Assembly: GCA_944326705.1 (NCBI GenBank)
Contig: CALVEY010000022.1
Location: 1 to 37,120 of the forward strand
Length of the DNA: 37,120 nt
Direction of reading: 5' to 3'
Source: an uncultured Mucispirillum sp.
GTDB lineage: Bacteria; Chrysiogenota; Deferribacteres; Deferribacterales; Mucispirillaceae
The notes below the pieces were generated by a model that was given only the letters and a program-made list of their open reading frames with translations, was not told the origin of the DNA and did not search any database. This document shows positions 1-8,079 of this stretch, one piece after another. Every line of letters starts with the position of its first letter. The stretch's first letter is position 1. Both the position numbers and the translations under genes were made by a program.

Positions 1-18
1 AGAAAATATAAAACACAA

Positions 19-33
19 ATTTTACTGTAAAAT
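19..33. repeat. 15-bp palindrome upstream of pyk
   Basis: The arms ATTTTAC and GTAAAAT flank a single central T. It lies about 70 bp upstream of the putative pyk promoter. A second small palindrome, GGGGTACCCC, is at 63-72. Either could be an operator or the edge of an upstream gene's terminator. Function unknown. Confidence 0.3.
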
Positions 34-87
34 AATTACTTTTCTATGCAGTTTTAAAAAATGGGGTACCCCCAGTTATAAAACTTC

Positions 88-116
88 TTGAAATATAAAG
101 TAAAAAATAATATTCT
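88..116 (+). promoter_or_regulatory. candidate sigma-70 promoter of pyk
   Basis: TTGAAA (88-93) and TATTCT (111-116) are separated by 17 bp. Transcription would start near 123, just before the GGAG ribosome binding site at 134-137. Prediction from sequence match only. Confidence 0.45.
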
Positions 117-146
117 TAATAGACTAAATAATTGGAGTAGTTAATA

Positions 147-1565
147 ATGAAAGCAATCACAAAAACAAAGCTGATATGCACAATAGGGCCTGCATCTAAT
201 GACCCTGCAATAATTAGAAAAATGATAGAAAACGGTATGAATGTGGCGCGTCTTAATTTTTCTCACGGCACACATGAAAGCCATAGAGCAACAATTAAAC
301 TTGTTAGAAGCATTGCTCAGGAAATGGGTGTGCGTGTTGGCTTTTTACAGGATTTATGCGGACCAAAAATACGCCTTGGCAAGCTTCCTGAAGAAGGTGT
401 CAGGTTAATTGTTGGTGACTATATTGCACTTGCTTCTACTAAAGAAAAATGCGAAAACGCTCTTCCTGTAGAGTATGATGATTTACATAAGGAAGTAAAT
501 GTTGGGGAAAGGATTCTTTTAGCTGACGGTATGATGGAGCTTCGTGTTACAGGTATCGATGGGGTTAAGGTAATATGTGAAGTAATCACTGGGGGAGTAG
601 TTTATACAAAAAAAGGTGTAAATATGCCTCAGTCTGATTTACATGTTCCAGCGTTCAGTGAAAAAGACAGGGTGGATTTACAAATGGCGTTAGAAGAAAA
701 ACTTGATTTTGTAGCCCTTTCTTTTGTCCGCTCTGCAAAGGATTTAGAAGAAATAAAAAACATTATAGATAAAAGCGAACATAAACCGCTGCTTATTGCA
801 AAAATAGAAAAACCACAGGCAGTGGATAATCTAGAAGAAATACTTGATGTGGTAAACGGAGTAATGGTAGCCCGCGGAGATTTAGGTGTTGAAATGCCTT
901 TAGAAGAGATACCACATGTGCAGAAATATATTATTAAGCAGGCAAAAAAAGCGGGCAGAATAACTATTACTGCAACACAGATGCTTGCAAGTATGGTAAA
1001 AGCACAGCGTCCAACAAGGGGCGAGACAACAGATGTAGCAAATGCAGTAATTGACGGCACGGACGCATTAATGCTTTCAGATGAAACAGCTAATGGTGAT
1101 TATCCAGATACAGCAGTTGCAACATTAGCTAAAATTGCCAGTGCTGCAGAAAGGTATACTAAATATACTCCTGATTTTGATTACTCATTATTTAGAGATA
1201 ACCATTCCTTTACTCTTGCAATAGGAAGAGCTGCATGCTGGCTTGCAAAAGATGTTGGTGCAAAATGTATAGTATGTTATTCTGCAACAGGACTTGCTCC
1301 ATACTGTATTTCCAGATTTCGTCCAGAGTGTGAGCTTTTAGTGCTTACTTTTGATGAAAAAGTATGTAATATGACAAGTCTTATATGGGGTGCTCAGGGT
1401 GTAATATCTGAAGTAATGACAGACTTAGACTCTGTAATGGAAACAGCAAAAATTAAAGCTATTGAAGCAGGTCTTGCAGAGCAGGGAGATACAATTATTG
1501 TTACTGCTGGTATGCCTTTTGGCAAAACAGGCACAACAAGTCTTTTACGATTAATTCAGTTATAA
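147..1565 (+). CDS. pyk: pyruvate kinase
   Basis: Catalyses phosphoenolpyruvate + ADP to pyruvate + ATP, the last step of glycolysis, in the cytoplasm. The 472-residue length is normal for a bacterial PykF/PykA-type enzyme. The N-terminal KTKLICTIGPAS motif is visible, as are the substrate-binding MNVARLNFSHG segment, the active-site lysine segment IAKIEKPQAV, and the family signature with MVARGDLGVEMP followed by TATQML. The C-terminal domain ends in a typical GTTSLLRL segment. There is no additional PEP-utiliser domain. The start is supported by GGAG at 134-137, nine bases before the ATG. The gene is monocistronic, with its own predicted promoter and a strong terminator. Confidence 0.97.
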   Translation: MKAITKTKLICTIGPASNDPAIIRKMIENGMNVARLNFSHGTHESHRATIKLVRSIAQEMGVRVGFLQDLCGPKIRLGKLPEEGVRLIVGDYIALASTKEKCENALPVEYDDLHKEVNVGERILLADGMMELRVTGIDGVKVICEVITGGVVYTKKGVNMPQSDLHVPAFSEKDRVDLQMALEEKLDFVALSFVRSAKDLEEIKNIIDKSEHKPLLIAKIEKPQAVDNLEEILDVVNGVMVARGDLGVEMPLEEIPHVQKYIIKQAKKAGRITITATQMLASMVKAQRPTRGETTDVANAVIDGTDALMLSDETANGDYPDTAVATLAKIASAAERYTKYTPDFDYSLFRDNHSFTLAIGRAACWLAKDVGAKCIVCYSATGLAPYCISRFRPECELLVLTFDEKVCNMTSLIWGAQGVISEVMTDLDSVMETAKIKAIEAGLAEQGDTIIVTAGMPFGKTGTTSLLRLIQL

Positions 1566-1593
1566 TCTAAACTGTATATAAAATATAAGTTGG

Positions 1594-1619
1594 GGCGGAA
1601 ATATTTTTCCGCCTTTTTT
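1594..1619 (+). terminator. rho-independent terminator of pyk
   Basis: An 8-bp GC-rich stem, GGCGGAAA (1594-1601) with TTTCCGCC (1606-1613), has a 4-nt loop and is followed by a run of six T. Confidence 0.9.
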
Positions 1620-1620
1620 A

Positions 1621-2028
1621 CAATATTAACATAGTCAATTTATAGTCAATAATCAAGGGTTTTTCCATATTACCTAAAAAAATAAGGCAGAAAATAAGAT
1701 TTTAAACTTATTTAATAGTCTAGTAAATATTAGGATATTTAGAAGTAAAAAAGACAATTACTATCCATTTTAAATGAATTTATACTGTTTTGGAAAAATA
1801 ATATAAGCAAAAAAACATAAAAAAGAAAATAAAAAAAGATAAAAAATAAAAAATATAACTAGAAAATAAATTTATAGTATTTTTATATGAATGTATAGTT
1901 TTTATTTATCAATAATTTACTAAAGAAAGCAACTTTTTTAATAAATTTGATTTTTTTAAGGTTAAATAATTATATCTATTGTTTTATTTTTAAAAGTATG
2001 CTATAAGAATAATATATTAGTGTGTGCC
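1621..2028. other. AT-rich intergenic region, no gene seen
   Basis: About 400 bases of very low complexity A/T sequence with frequent stops in all frames. I see no coding segment, RNA gene or clear repeat here. A weak promoter candidate for the hydrogenase operon lies near its 3' end. Confidence 0.6.
1979..2007 (+). promoter_or_regulatory. candidate promoter of the hydrogenase operon
   Basis: TTGTTT (1979-1984) and TATAAG (2002-2007) are 17 bp apart. The -35 match is poor, which would suit an activator-dependent promoter. If used, it leaves a leader of about 170 nt with several inverted repeats before hybO. Confidence 0.35.
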
Positions 2029-2110
2029 TATACTAATATTAAGTATAATTCACAGTAACCTGGTAAGTATCTTTAGATGTAAAAACGGTATTTTACATGG
2101 TTTATCCATG
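2029..2110 (+). promoter_or_regulatory. stacked inverted repeats in the hybO leader
   Basis: Three inverted repeats follow one another. TATACT/AGTATA is at 2029-2034 and 2042-2047. ATGTAAAA/TTTTACAT is at 2077-2084 and 2091-2098. CATGG/CCATG is at 2096-2100 and 2106-2110. The last two share bases 2096-2098, so the RNA hairpins would compete. They may be operator sites or a structured leader; I do not recognise a known riboswitch class. Confidence 0.4.
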
Positions 2111-2186
2111 ATAAGAATATATCATATTTCAAATTAAATAAGTGCAAACGCACCATTGACGATGTGGAATGCACCAGGGGGTTTGT

Positions 2187-3353
2187 ATGATCGAACGTAG
2201 TTTATTATCCGCCGGGATATCTAGGCGGGATTTCATGAAGACAGTTTCAACAGCAACTGCAATCATGGGATTACCACTTGCAATGGCTGAAGAAGTTGTT
2301 GCTCAAGCAGGCAATGAAGATAAACGTCCGCCTGTAATATGGCTTCATTTTCAGGAATGTACTGGATGTTCTGAAGCATTATTAAGAGCTAACCATCCTA
2401 GCATTGCAGAAGTTGTTCTTGATATTATTAATCTTGAGTATCAAGAAACATTAATGGCAGGTTCTGGTGACCAGGCTGAAAAATCACTTCATGATGCTAT
2501 TGAAAAACATGCAGGTAAATATATACTTGTAGTTGAAGGCTCTATTCCAACAGAAGATATGGTAGTATGCTGTCAGGTTGGCGGTAAAACTGCATTAGAT
2601 TCTTTTAAAGAAGCTGCTGCAAAAGCTGCTGTTGTTGTATCTCTTGGTGCATGTGCATGTTCTGGTGGTATTGTTGCTATTGAGCCAAACCCAACAAAAG
2701 CTAAAGGTGTTATAGATATTCTTGCTGGCGAAATGCAATGGTCTGATGATGATTTAGATGCAAAATATATTTCACTCCCAGGCTGCCCACCTAACCCATA
2801 TAATATATTAAGTGTTATTTTATATGTAGCTACTTTTGGAAAACTTCCAGAAAAAGGCTTAAAAATACCAACAATTTCAAATCTTTCTAAAAAAGATGAA
2901 AGAGCTCACCGTCCAACATTTGCTTACGGCAGATTAATTCACGAACACTGCGAACGCAGACCACACTTTGATGCTGGCCGTTTTGCAAAAGAATTTGGTG
3001 ATGATGGCCATAGAAACGGATGGTGCTTATATCACTTAGGATGTAAAGGTCCTGAAACTTATGCTAACTGTTCAATAATCCATTTTAATGATGGTGCTGC
3101 ATGGCCTATCGGAAATGGCTGCCCATGTATCGGCTGTACAGAAGGCACAGTATTATTTAAAGACAGTTTATTCTCATTAGCTAAAGTGGCTCAACCAAAA
3201 CCACATTCAAATATACTTGAAACACAAGGTAGAGGTAAAGAATCCTCCGTTGCACAGGCAGCTGTAGTTGGCGGTCTTGTTGGCGCAGCAATTGGTGCAG
3301 GAGCAGTATTCGCAACTAAACTTCCAAAGGAGCCAGAGGATGAAAACAAATAG
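2187..3353 (+). CDS. hybO: [NiFe] hydrogenase-2-type small subunit
   Basis: Electron-transfer subunit of a periplasmic uptake hydrogenase; it carries electrons from the NiFe site through three Fe-S clusters. From the start at 2187 it has 388 residues. AGGGGG at 2176-2181 supports this start over the in-frame ATG at 2169. A Tat signal (SRRDFMK near residue 12) exports the folded heterodimer. Proximal-cluster cysteines are in ECTGCSE (C58, C61), GACACSGG (C156) and LPGCPPNP (C200). Distal and medial cluster ligands are in HEHCERR, WCLYHLGCKGP, YANC and CPCIGC. The motif is ECTGC, not the ECTCC of oxygen-tolerant enzymes, so a standard oxygen-sensitive enzyme is likely. A C-terminal membrane helix (about 354-377) anchors it. 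The gene order O-A-B-C matches E. coli hyb. Confidence 0.95.
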   Translation: MIERSLLSAGISRRDFMKTVSTATAIMGLPLAMAEEVVAQAGNEDKRPPVIWLHFQECTGCSEALLRANHPSIAEVVLDIINLEYQETLMAGSGDQAEKSLHDAIEKHAGKYILVVEGSIPTEDMVVCCQVGGKTALDSFKEAAAKAAVVVSLGACACSGGIVAIEPNPTKAKGVIDILAGEMQWSDDDLDAKYISLPGCPPNPYNILSVILYVATFGKLPEKGLKIPTISNLSKKDERAHRPTFAYGRLIHEHCERRPHFDAGRFAKEFGDDGHRNGWCLYHLGCKGPETYANCSIIHFNDGAAWPIGNGCPCIGCTEGTVLFKDSLFSLAKVAQPKPHSNILETQGRGKESSVAQAAVVGGLVGAAIGAGAVFATKLPKEPEDENK

Positions 3354-4404
3354 ACGCGATTTTTTAAAGGCAGCAGCAGGCTCTGTGGCAACAGCAGGTG
3401 CGCTTACTTTAACTCCGTCTTATGCATTGGCATCAGATGAAGGAGAGCCTTTTGCAAAAGACACTATGGTTAAATTTTATGATTCAACTGTATGTGTTGG
3501 CTGCCAGGCCTGCGTTGTAGCATGCTATGAAACAAACTTTGTAAATAGAGCTGATAATCTTAATAAACCTAAAGAGGAACGTAACTTTATTGAAAATAAT
3601 GATGTTATTCCTGTTTTAGCAGATGAAGATAAGTTTGATGCACAAGCTCCATGGATACGCATCGACGGTCTTGATTACAGACTCAGAACTATTATTAGAA
3701 AATATGTTGATGAAAATGAAAAATCTCATTTCATTAAACAAAACTGTATGCACTGTAAAAAACCAGGCTGCGTATCTGCATGCCCAGTAAGTGCATTACA
3801 AAAAGATAAAGATGATGGTGTTGTTACTTATGACCCTAACCGCTGCATAGGCTGCCGTTACTGTCAAATGGCATGTCCATTTAACATACCAGCATTTGAA
3901 TGGCACAGAGCTAACCCAAAAATTACTAAATGCGATATGTGCCGCTCAACAATTAACCCTAAAACTAATGATTTTGATATTGATGCAGAGGGTAATGCTA
4001 CTTATAAAGATAACCCTGATAAAGGCACTGCATGTACAAAAGTATGTCCTACTGGTGCTGTTTTATACGGCAGAAGAGAAGATTTACTTAAACTTGCTCA
4101 TGACCGCATTAATCAATCAAAAGAAAAAGGCGAAAACAAATACTATGAAGATACAGCTAGAGGCGAATCTGTTCTTGGTGAAAAAGTTTACGGTGGAACT
4201 GGCGAGCTTGTAATTGCAGCTGTTGATTTCAGAAAACTTGACTTCCCTGTTGATAAAATAGGTGATAGAGCAACTGCTTATAAATCAGAAGGTATCCAGC
4301 ATACAATCTATAAATATGGTATTGCTCCAATAGCCCTTTTTACAGCATTATCTTTAGTTGTTCGTAGAAATGTTAAAAAACATCACGAACATGAGGAGGA
4401 CTAA
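3340..4404 (+). CDS. hybA: hydrogenase-2 ferredoxin-type subunit
   Basis: A periplasmic four-cluster ferredoxin-like protein that passes electrons from HybO to the membrane quinone-reactive subunit HybB. I place the start at 3340, after AAAGGAG at 3326-3332, giving 354 residues and a 14-nt overlap with hybO. A Tat signal, NRRDFLK, is at the extreme N-terminus. Four cysteine groups are visible: CVGCQACVVAC (C52-C62), CMHCKKPGCVSACP, CIGCRYCQMACP, and CDMC with CTKVCP. A single C-terminal hydrophobic helix (GIAPIALFTALSLVV) followed by a basic, His-rich tail fits the membrane-anchored HybA family. An upstream extension to 3268 in the same frame lies inside hybO and has no ribosome binding site. 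Confidence 0.95.
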   Translation: MKTNRRDFLKAAAGSVATAGALTLTPSYALASDEGEPFAKDTMVKFYDSTVCVGCQACVVACYETNFVNRADNLNKPKEERNFIENNDVIPVLADEDKFDAQAPWIRIDGLDYRLRTIIRKYVDENEKSHFIKQNCMHCKKPGCVSACPVSALQKDKDDGVVTYDPNRCIGCRYCQMACPFNIPAFEWHRANPKITKCDMCRSTINPKTNDFDIDAEGNATYKDNPDKGTACTKVCPTGAVLYGRREDLLKLAHDRINQSKEKGENKYYEDTARGESVLGEKVYGGTGELVIAAVDFRKLDFPVDKIGDRATAYKSEGIQHTIYKYGIAPIALFTALSLVVRRNVKKHHEHEED

Positions 4405-4406
4405 TA

Positions 4407-5603
4407 ATGAGTAAGCAAAGAGAATATGCAATTCATAAAGCCCCTATTCTTACTCCTGCATTTTTCATTGTGTTAGCAGTAATATGCATAGGTATGGCTA
4501 TTGTTGTTTACAGATATTTTGTAGGTATTGGTCCTGTATCTAACCTTTCAAACGGCTATCCTTGGGGTATCTGGCTTTCTTATGATGTTGCAACTGGTTC
4601 TGCAATTGCCTGCGGTGGTTATGTATTAGCAGTTACAGTATATGTAATGAATAATTTCAAATATCACACAATGGTTAGGTCTGCAGTGCTTGCAAGTATG
4701 TTTGGATACTGCTTAGCTGGTCTTTCAGTTATGGTGGATATAGGCCGTTACTGGAACTCTTACGGCTTTTTTATGCCTAGCAGAATGAACCCTAATTCAG
4801 CACTTTTTGAAGTTGCTCTTTGTATTATGGCATACTGTGTGGTATTAATACTTGAATATATCCCTGCAGTATTTGAAAAATTTGCAGACAGTGATAAAGC
4901 TAAATCTCCAAAACTTGTAGAATTTGGCAAAACATGGGAAAAAAGATTTTCTAAAGCACTTTTTGTTATTGTTGCAATAGGCGCTACTCTGCCAACAATG
5001 CACCAGTCATCATTAGGGACATTATATGTATTAATGGGCTATAAACTTGACCCTATGTGGCAGACTGGCTTTTTACCACTGTTATTTTTAAGCAATGCTT
5101 ATTTAATGGGTTTTGCTATAACAGCTTTTGAAACAGTGCTTTCTACAAGGTTATTAAAAAGACCGTTTGAAAAAGAGATAGTAGATTTATCAAAAGTAAT
5201 TCCTTTTGTTGTAGCTTTCTGGCTTATAGTAAGGGTTATATCAGTTACTTTAAATGGTGGCTGGGCAAATGCTTTTGCATTTTCTACTCAATCAATATGG
5301 TTCTGGCTTGAACTTATATTAGTTATTGTTCCATCACTTATGATTTTAACATGCAAATATGCTAAAAGCGAAAGCGGTATATTCTTAGTTGGTATGCTTC
5401 TTTTAATCGGTGGTAGTATGTACAGGATTGGTGTATATAACGTAGGCTTTAATCCTGGACCAGAATGGAATACATATTTTCCAAGTGTAGCAGAATTTTT
5501 AATTACTTTAAGCTTTATTGCTATAGAAGTATTTGGATATATGGTACTTGTTAAATTAACCCCTGTGCTTCCAAATCTGGAAAACCATGGGCATCATCAC
5601 TAG
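4407..5603 (+). CDS. hybB: hydrogenase-2 membrane subunit, NrfD/PsrC family
   Basis: An integral cytoplasmic-membrane protein that links the HybOAC hydrogenase to menaquinone. It has 398 residues with about nine to ten hydrophobic segments spread over the whole length. The NrfD-like segment around NLSNGYPWGIWLSYDVATG lies near the N-terminus. The C-terminus is NHGHHH, a natural His-rich tail. It begins three bases after the hybA stop, with AGGAGG at 4394-4399, so translation is tightly coupled. HybB proteins work with HybA in place of a cytochrome b subunit, which separates this class from hydrogenase-1 types. Confidence 0.93.
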   Translation: MSKQREYAIHKAPILTPAFFIVLAVICIGMAIVVYRYFVGIGPVSNLSNGYPWGIWLSYDVATGSAIACGGYVLAVTVYVMNNFKYHTMVRSAVLASMFGYCLAGLSVMVDIGRYWNSYGFFMPSRMNPNSALFEVALCIMAYCVVLILEYIPAVFEKFADSDKAKSPKLVEFGKTWEKRFSKALFVIVAIGATLPTMHQSSLGTLYVLMGYKLDPMWQTGFLPLLFLSNAYLMGFAITAFETVLSTRLLKRPFEKEIVDLSKVIPFVVAFWLIVRVISVTLNGGWANAFAFSTQSIWFWLELILVIVPSLMILTCKYAKSESGIFLVGMLLLIGGSMYRIGVYNVGFNPGPEWNTYFPSVAEFLITLSFIAIEVFGYMVLVKLTPVLPNLENHGHHH

Positions 5604-5657
5604 GCTTTAAGCCTATAAATTGCATATAAATAATATGCTAAAAAGGCTTGTTAGCCT
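5601..5657 (+). promoter_or_regulatory. three consecutive hairpins between hybB and hybC
   Basis: TAGGC/GCCTA (5601-5605, 5611-5615), GCATAT/ATATGC (5622-5627, 5633-5638) and AGGCT/AGCCT (5644-5648, 5653-5657) follow each other in the 81-nt gap. None has a T-run, so they are more likely RNA processing or stability elements than terminators. The hybC ribosome binding site AAAGGAG follows at 5672-5678. Confidence 0.55.
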
Positions 5658-5684
5658 AAAAGATTATAAAAAAAGGAGATTTAT

Positions 5685-7394
5685 ATGCCAGTTAATGGAA
5701 ATAGAATTACAGTAGACCCAATTACAAGGATTGAAGGTCACCTGCGTATAGATGTAGAAGTAGAAGGCGGTAAAGTATCTAACTCTTGGTCATCTGCCCA
5801 AGCATTTAGAGGAATTGAAACTATTATGAGAGGTAAAGACCCACGCAGTGCATGGGCTATGACTCAGCGTTTCTGTGGTGTTTGTACAACTACTCATGCA
5901 TTATGCTCTATTAGAACTGTTGAAGATGCATTAAATGTGCCTGTGCCAGTTAATGCTCATATGCTTAGAAACTTAGTAAGCACTATGCAGTCTTTACAAG
6001 ACCATATAGTTCATTTTTATCATTTAACAGCATTAGACTGGGTTGATATTGTAAGTGCATTATCTGCAGACCCTGCTAAAGCTGGTAAAATAGCAGAAAG
6101 CCTTGCAGCTTATTCACCAATAGGCAAAGCATGGCCAGCAAACTCATTTAACACTATGAAAAATGCTAAAGACCGTTTAGCTGCATTTGTTGGCACTAAA
6201 AATTTAGGTATCTATGGCTCTGGTTACTGGGGTCACAAAGATATGAGACTTACTCCAGAAATTAACTTACTTGCTTTTGCTCACTATTTAGAAGCATTAG
6301 AATACCAACGCAAAATTGCAGAAGCAGTTGCAATCATCGGTAGTAAAAACCCACATATTCAAAACTTAACGGTTGGTGGTGTATCTACTGCAATTAACTT
6401 TGACAGTATGGCTGCACTTAACATGGAAAGAGTTCAATGGATTAAAAAACTTCTTGATGAAACAGCTGATTTCGTAAGATGTGTATATATTCCAGATGTT
6501 ATTGCAATTGCAGGTGCATATAAAGACTGGTTTGACCTTGGTAAATGCTCACCAAACTATATTGCAGTGCCAGATGTTCCAATGAACAGCGAATTAACTG
6601 AATTTGGTTTAAAAGGCGGTATTATTATAGGCGATAAATTCAGAGAAATCAAAACATGGAAAGACGAAGCATTAAGAAAAGGTATTACAGAAAATACTAC
6701 TCATGCATGGTATAAAAATGCAAAAGATACATTACATCCTTATGAAGGAGACCAAATTCCAGCATATACTGACTGGCAGGAAAATGGTAAATATTCTTGG
6801 GCAAAAGCACCACGCTTTGAAGATAATGTAACTCAAACTGGTCCTATCGCTCAAGTATTAGCAGGCTATATGGCTGGCGACCCACTTGTTAAAAAATATG
6901 TAGATTTCGTTGCTTCAAAAGTTGGTGTAACTATTCCACAGCTTAACTCTGTAATGGGCCGTAATGCAGCAAGAGCTATCAGAGCATTATTAATGGTTGA
7001 CCATGCATATCTCTGTTTAGAAAAATTACTTGATAACTGCAAAACAGACCAAAGCTATGTAAACTACTTAAAAGAAGTTCCAACTGATAAAGAATATATC
7101 GGTGTTGGCTTTAACGAAGCTCCACGCGGTATGCTTTCTCACTGGATTAAAATTAAAAATGGTGTAATAGAAAACTACAGCGCAGTTGTTCCTTCTACAT
7201 GGACAGCAGGTCCAAGAGATGATAAAGGCAGAAAAGGTCCTTATGAAGAATCATTAATGAACCTTCCTGTTGCAGAAATGGATAAACCACTTGAAGTTAT
7301 CCGTTCTATTCACTCTTTTGACCCTTGCATAGCTTGTGCCGTTCACACTATTGACCCAGAAGGCAAAGAAGTAGTGAATGTTAAAATCAGATAA
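5685..7394 (+). CDS. hybC: [NiFe] hydrogenase-2-type large subunit
   Basis: The catalytic subunit that oxidises H2 at a NiFe(CN)2CO centre in the periplasm. It has 569 residues. The N-terminal nickel motif RFCGVCTTTH holds C64 and C67; the C-terminal motif DPCIACAVH holds C548 and C551. After H554 there are exactly 15 more residues, beginning TIDPEGKE. This is the classic propeptide removed by a HybD-type endopeptidase once nickel is inserted. No hyp or hybD maturation gene lies in this window. There is no signal peptide; export is by piggy-back on the HybO Tat signal. AAAGGAG ends six bases before the ATG. Confidence 0.97.
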   Translation: MPVNGNRITVDPITRIEGHLRIDVEVEGGKVSNSWSSAQAFRGIETIMRGKDPRSAWAMTQRFCGVCTTTHALCSIRTVEDALNVPVPVNAHMLRNLVSTMQSLQDHIVHFYHLTALDWVDIVSALSADPAKAGKIAESLAAYSPIGKAWPANSFNTMKNAKDRLAAFVGTKNLGIYGSGYWGHKDMRLTPEINLLAFAHYLEALEYQRKIAEAVAIIGSKNPHIQNLTVGGVSTAINFDSMAALNMERVQWIKKLLDETADFVRCVYIPDVIAIAGAYKDWFDLGKCSPNYIAVPDVPMNSELTEFGLKGGIIIGDKFREIKTWKDEALRKGITENTTHAWYKNAKDTLHPYEGDQIPAYTDWQENGKYSWAKAPRFEDNVTQTGPIAQVLAGYMAGDPLVKKYVDFVASKVGVTIPQLNSVMGRNAARAIRALLMVDHAYLCLEKLLDNCKTDQSYVNYLKEVPTDKEYIGVGFNEAPRGMLSHWIKIKNGVIENYSAVVPSTWTAGPRDDKGRKGPYEESLMNLPVAEMDKPLEVIRSIHSFDPCIACAVHTIDPEGKEVVNVKIR

Positions 7395-7418
7395 TTAAAA
7401 ACCTGATAAATTCTAATG

Positions 7419-7448
7419 GGGTATGCTTTTAAAGCATACCCTTTTTTT
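7419..7448 (+). terminator. rho-independent terminator of hybOABC
   Basis: A perfect 11-base inverted repeat, GGGTATGCTTT (7419-7429) with AAAGCATACCC (7431-7441), is followed by seven T. Confidence 0.93.
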
Positions 7449-7606
7449 ATAATCAAAATACACTTTACATTAAGGAAAAAATATATTTATTAATATTTAT
7501 TATAATATTTTATAAAGTTCAATATATCAGTGATAAAGTTTTTTTAAAATTAATGCCTGTAAAGTATATATTATGGTGAAAATATACTTCCTAAAGAATA
7601 CAGTAA

Positions 7607-7939
7607 AAAATAGAAATCATATTTGGCAGTATTAGAAGAGCTGTAGATATTAAGTTTAATTTTAATAACAAATATAGTATAGTCTGCAACAGTTGTGGAA
7701 CAGCATGTTCTTATATAACATTAAGAGCCGTATCAAATGGCAGCAAATAGAATCTTATATTTTAATATTATAGTTTATCAGAAGCAGGCAGTATAATAAT
7801 TAATAATGCAAAATATATATTTATACCTGTAACAAAAGAAAATAGTAATGGAATAATTATTAAATATAATCCATTATTTAAAAGTAATGAAATATGCTAT
7901 GAGTAGAAAATAGGAAATGGCAGTTTAAAAATATTATAA
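7607..7939 (+). pseudogene. decayed protein-coding remnant, family unknown
   Basis: One frame reads as protein-like sequence interrupted by three stops (TAG at 7748, TAA at 7763, TAG at 7904). The first piece, from 7607, contains VCNSCGTACSYITLRA with three closely spaced cysteines. The second, from 7766, runs YYSLSEAGSIIINNAKY and on to NEICYE. No start codon or ribosome binding site is evident. A further open stretch in another frame (7918-7971, WQFKNIINKVKAKYPKF) may be the old C-terminus after a frameshift. Composition and codon choice resemble the neighbouring real genes, which is why I list it. I cannot name the family. The rest of 7449-8021 shows nothing else. Confidence 0.35.
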
Positions 7940-8021
7940 ATAAAGTAAAAGCAAAGTATCCTAAATTTTAATATTTAAAATATATAATCAGATAAAATAA
8001 ATTATACCAATATATAATACA

Positions 8022-8051
8022 AAACCCGTGTAACAAAAATCACACGGGTTT
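8022..8051 (-). terminator. rho-independent terminator of bipA
   Basis: AAACCCGTGT (8022-8031) pairs with ACACGGGTTT (8042-8051). On the minus strand it is followed by a T-rich stretch. It lies 28 bases past the bipA stop. Confidence 0.8.
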
Positions 8052-8079
8052 CTTTATAAAAAAGGATTACTTAATGTAA

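Noticed and set aside
629-1060. 143-codon open frame on the minus strand
   Set aside because: It lies wholly inside pyk, mirrors its codon pattern and has no ribosome binding site.
2029-2168. Considered a known riboswitch in the hybO leader
   Set aside because: The stems are short and I cannot match the conserved cores of cobalamin, molybdenum-cofactor or nickel/cobalt riboswitches.
3896-4213. 105-codon plus-strand frame inside hybA
   Set aside because: Out-of-frame shadow of the ferredoxin subunit, rich in Lys and Leu, with no ribosome binding site.
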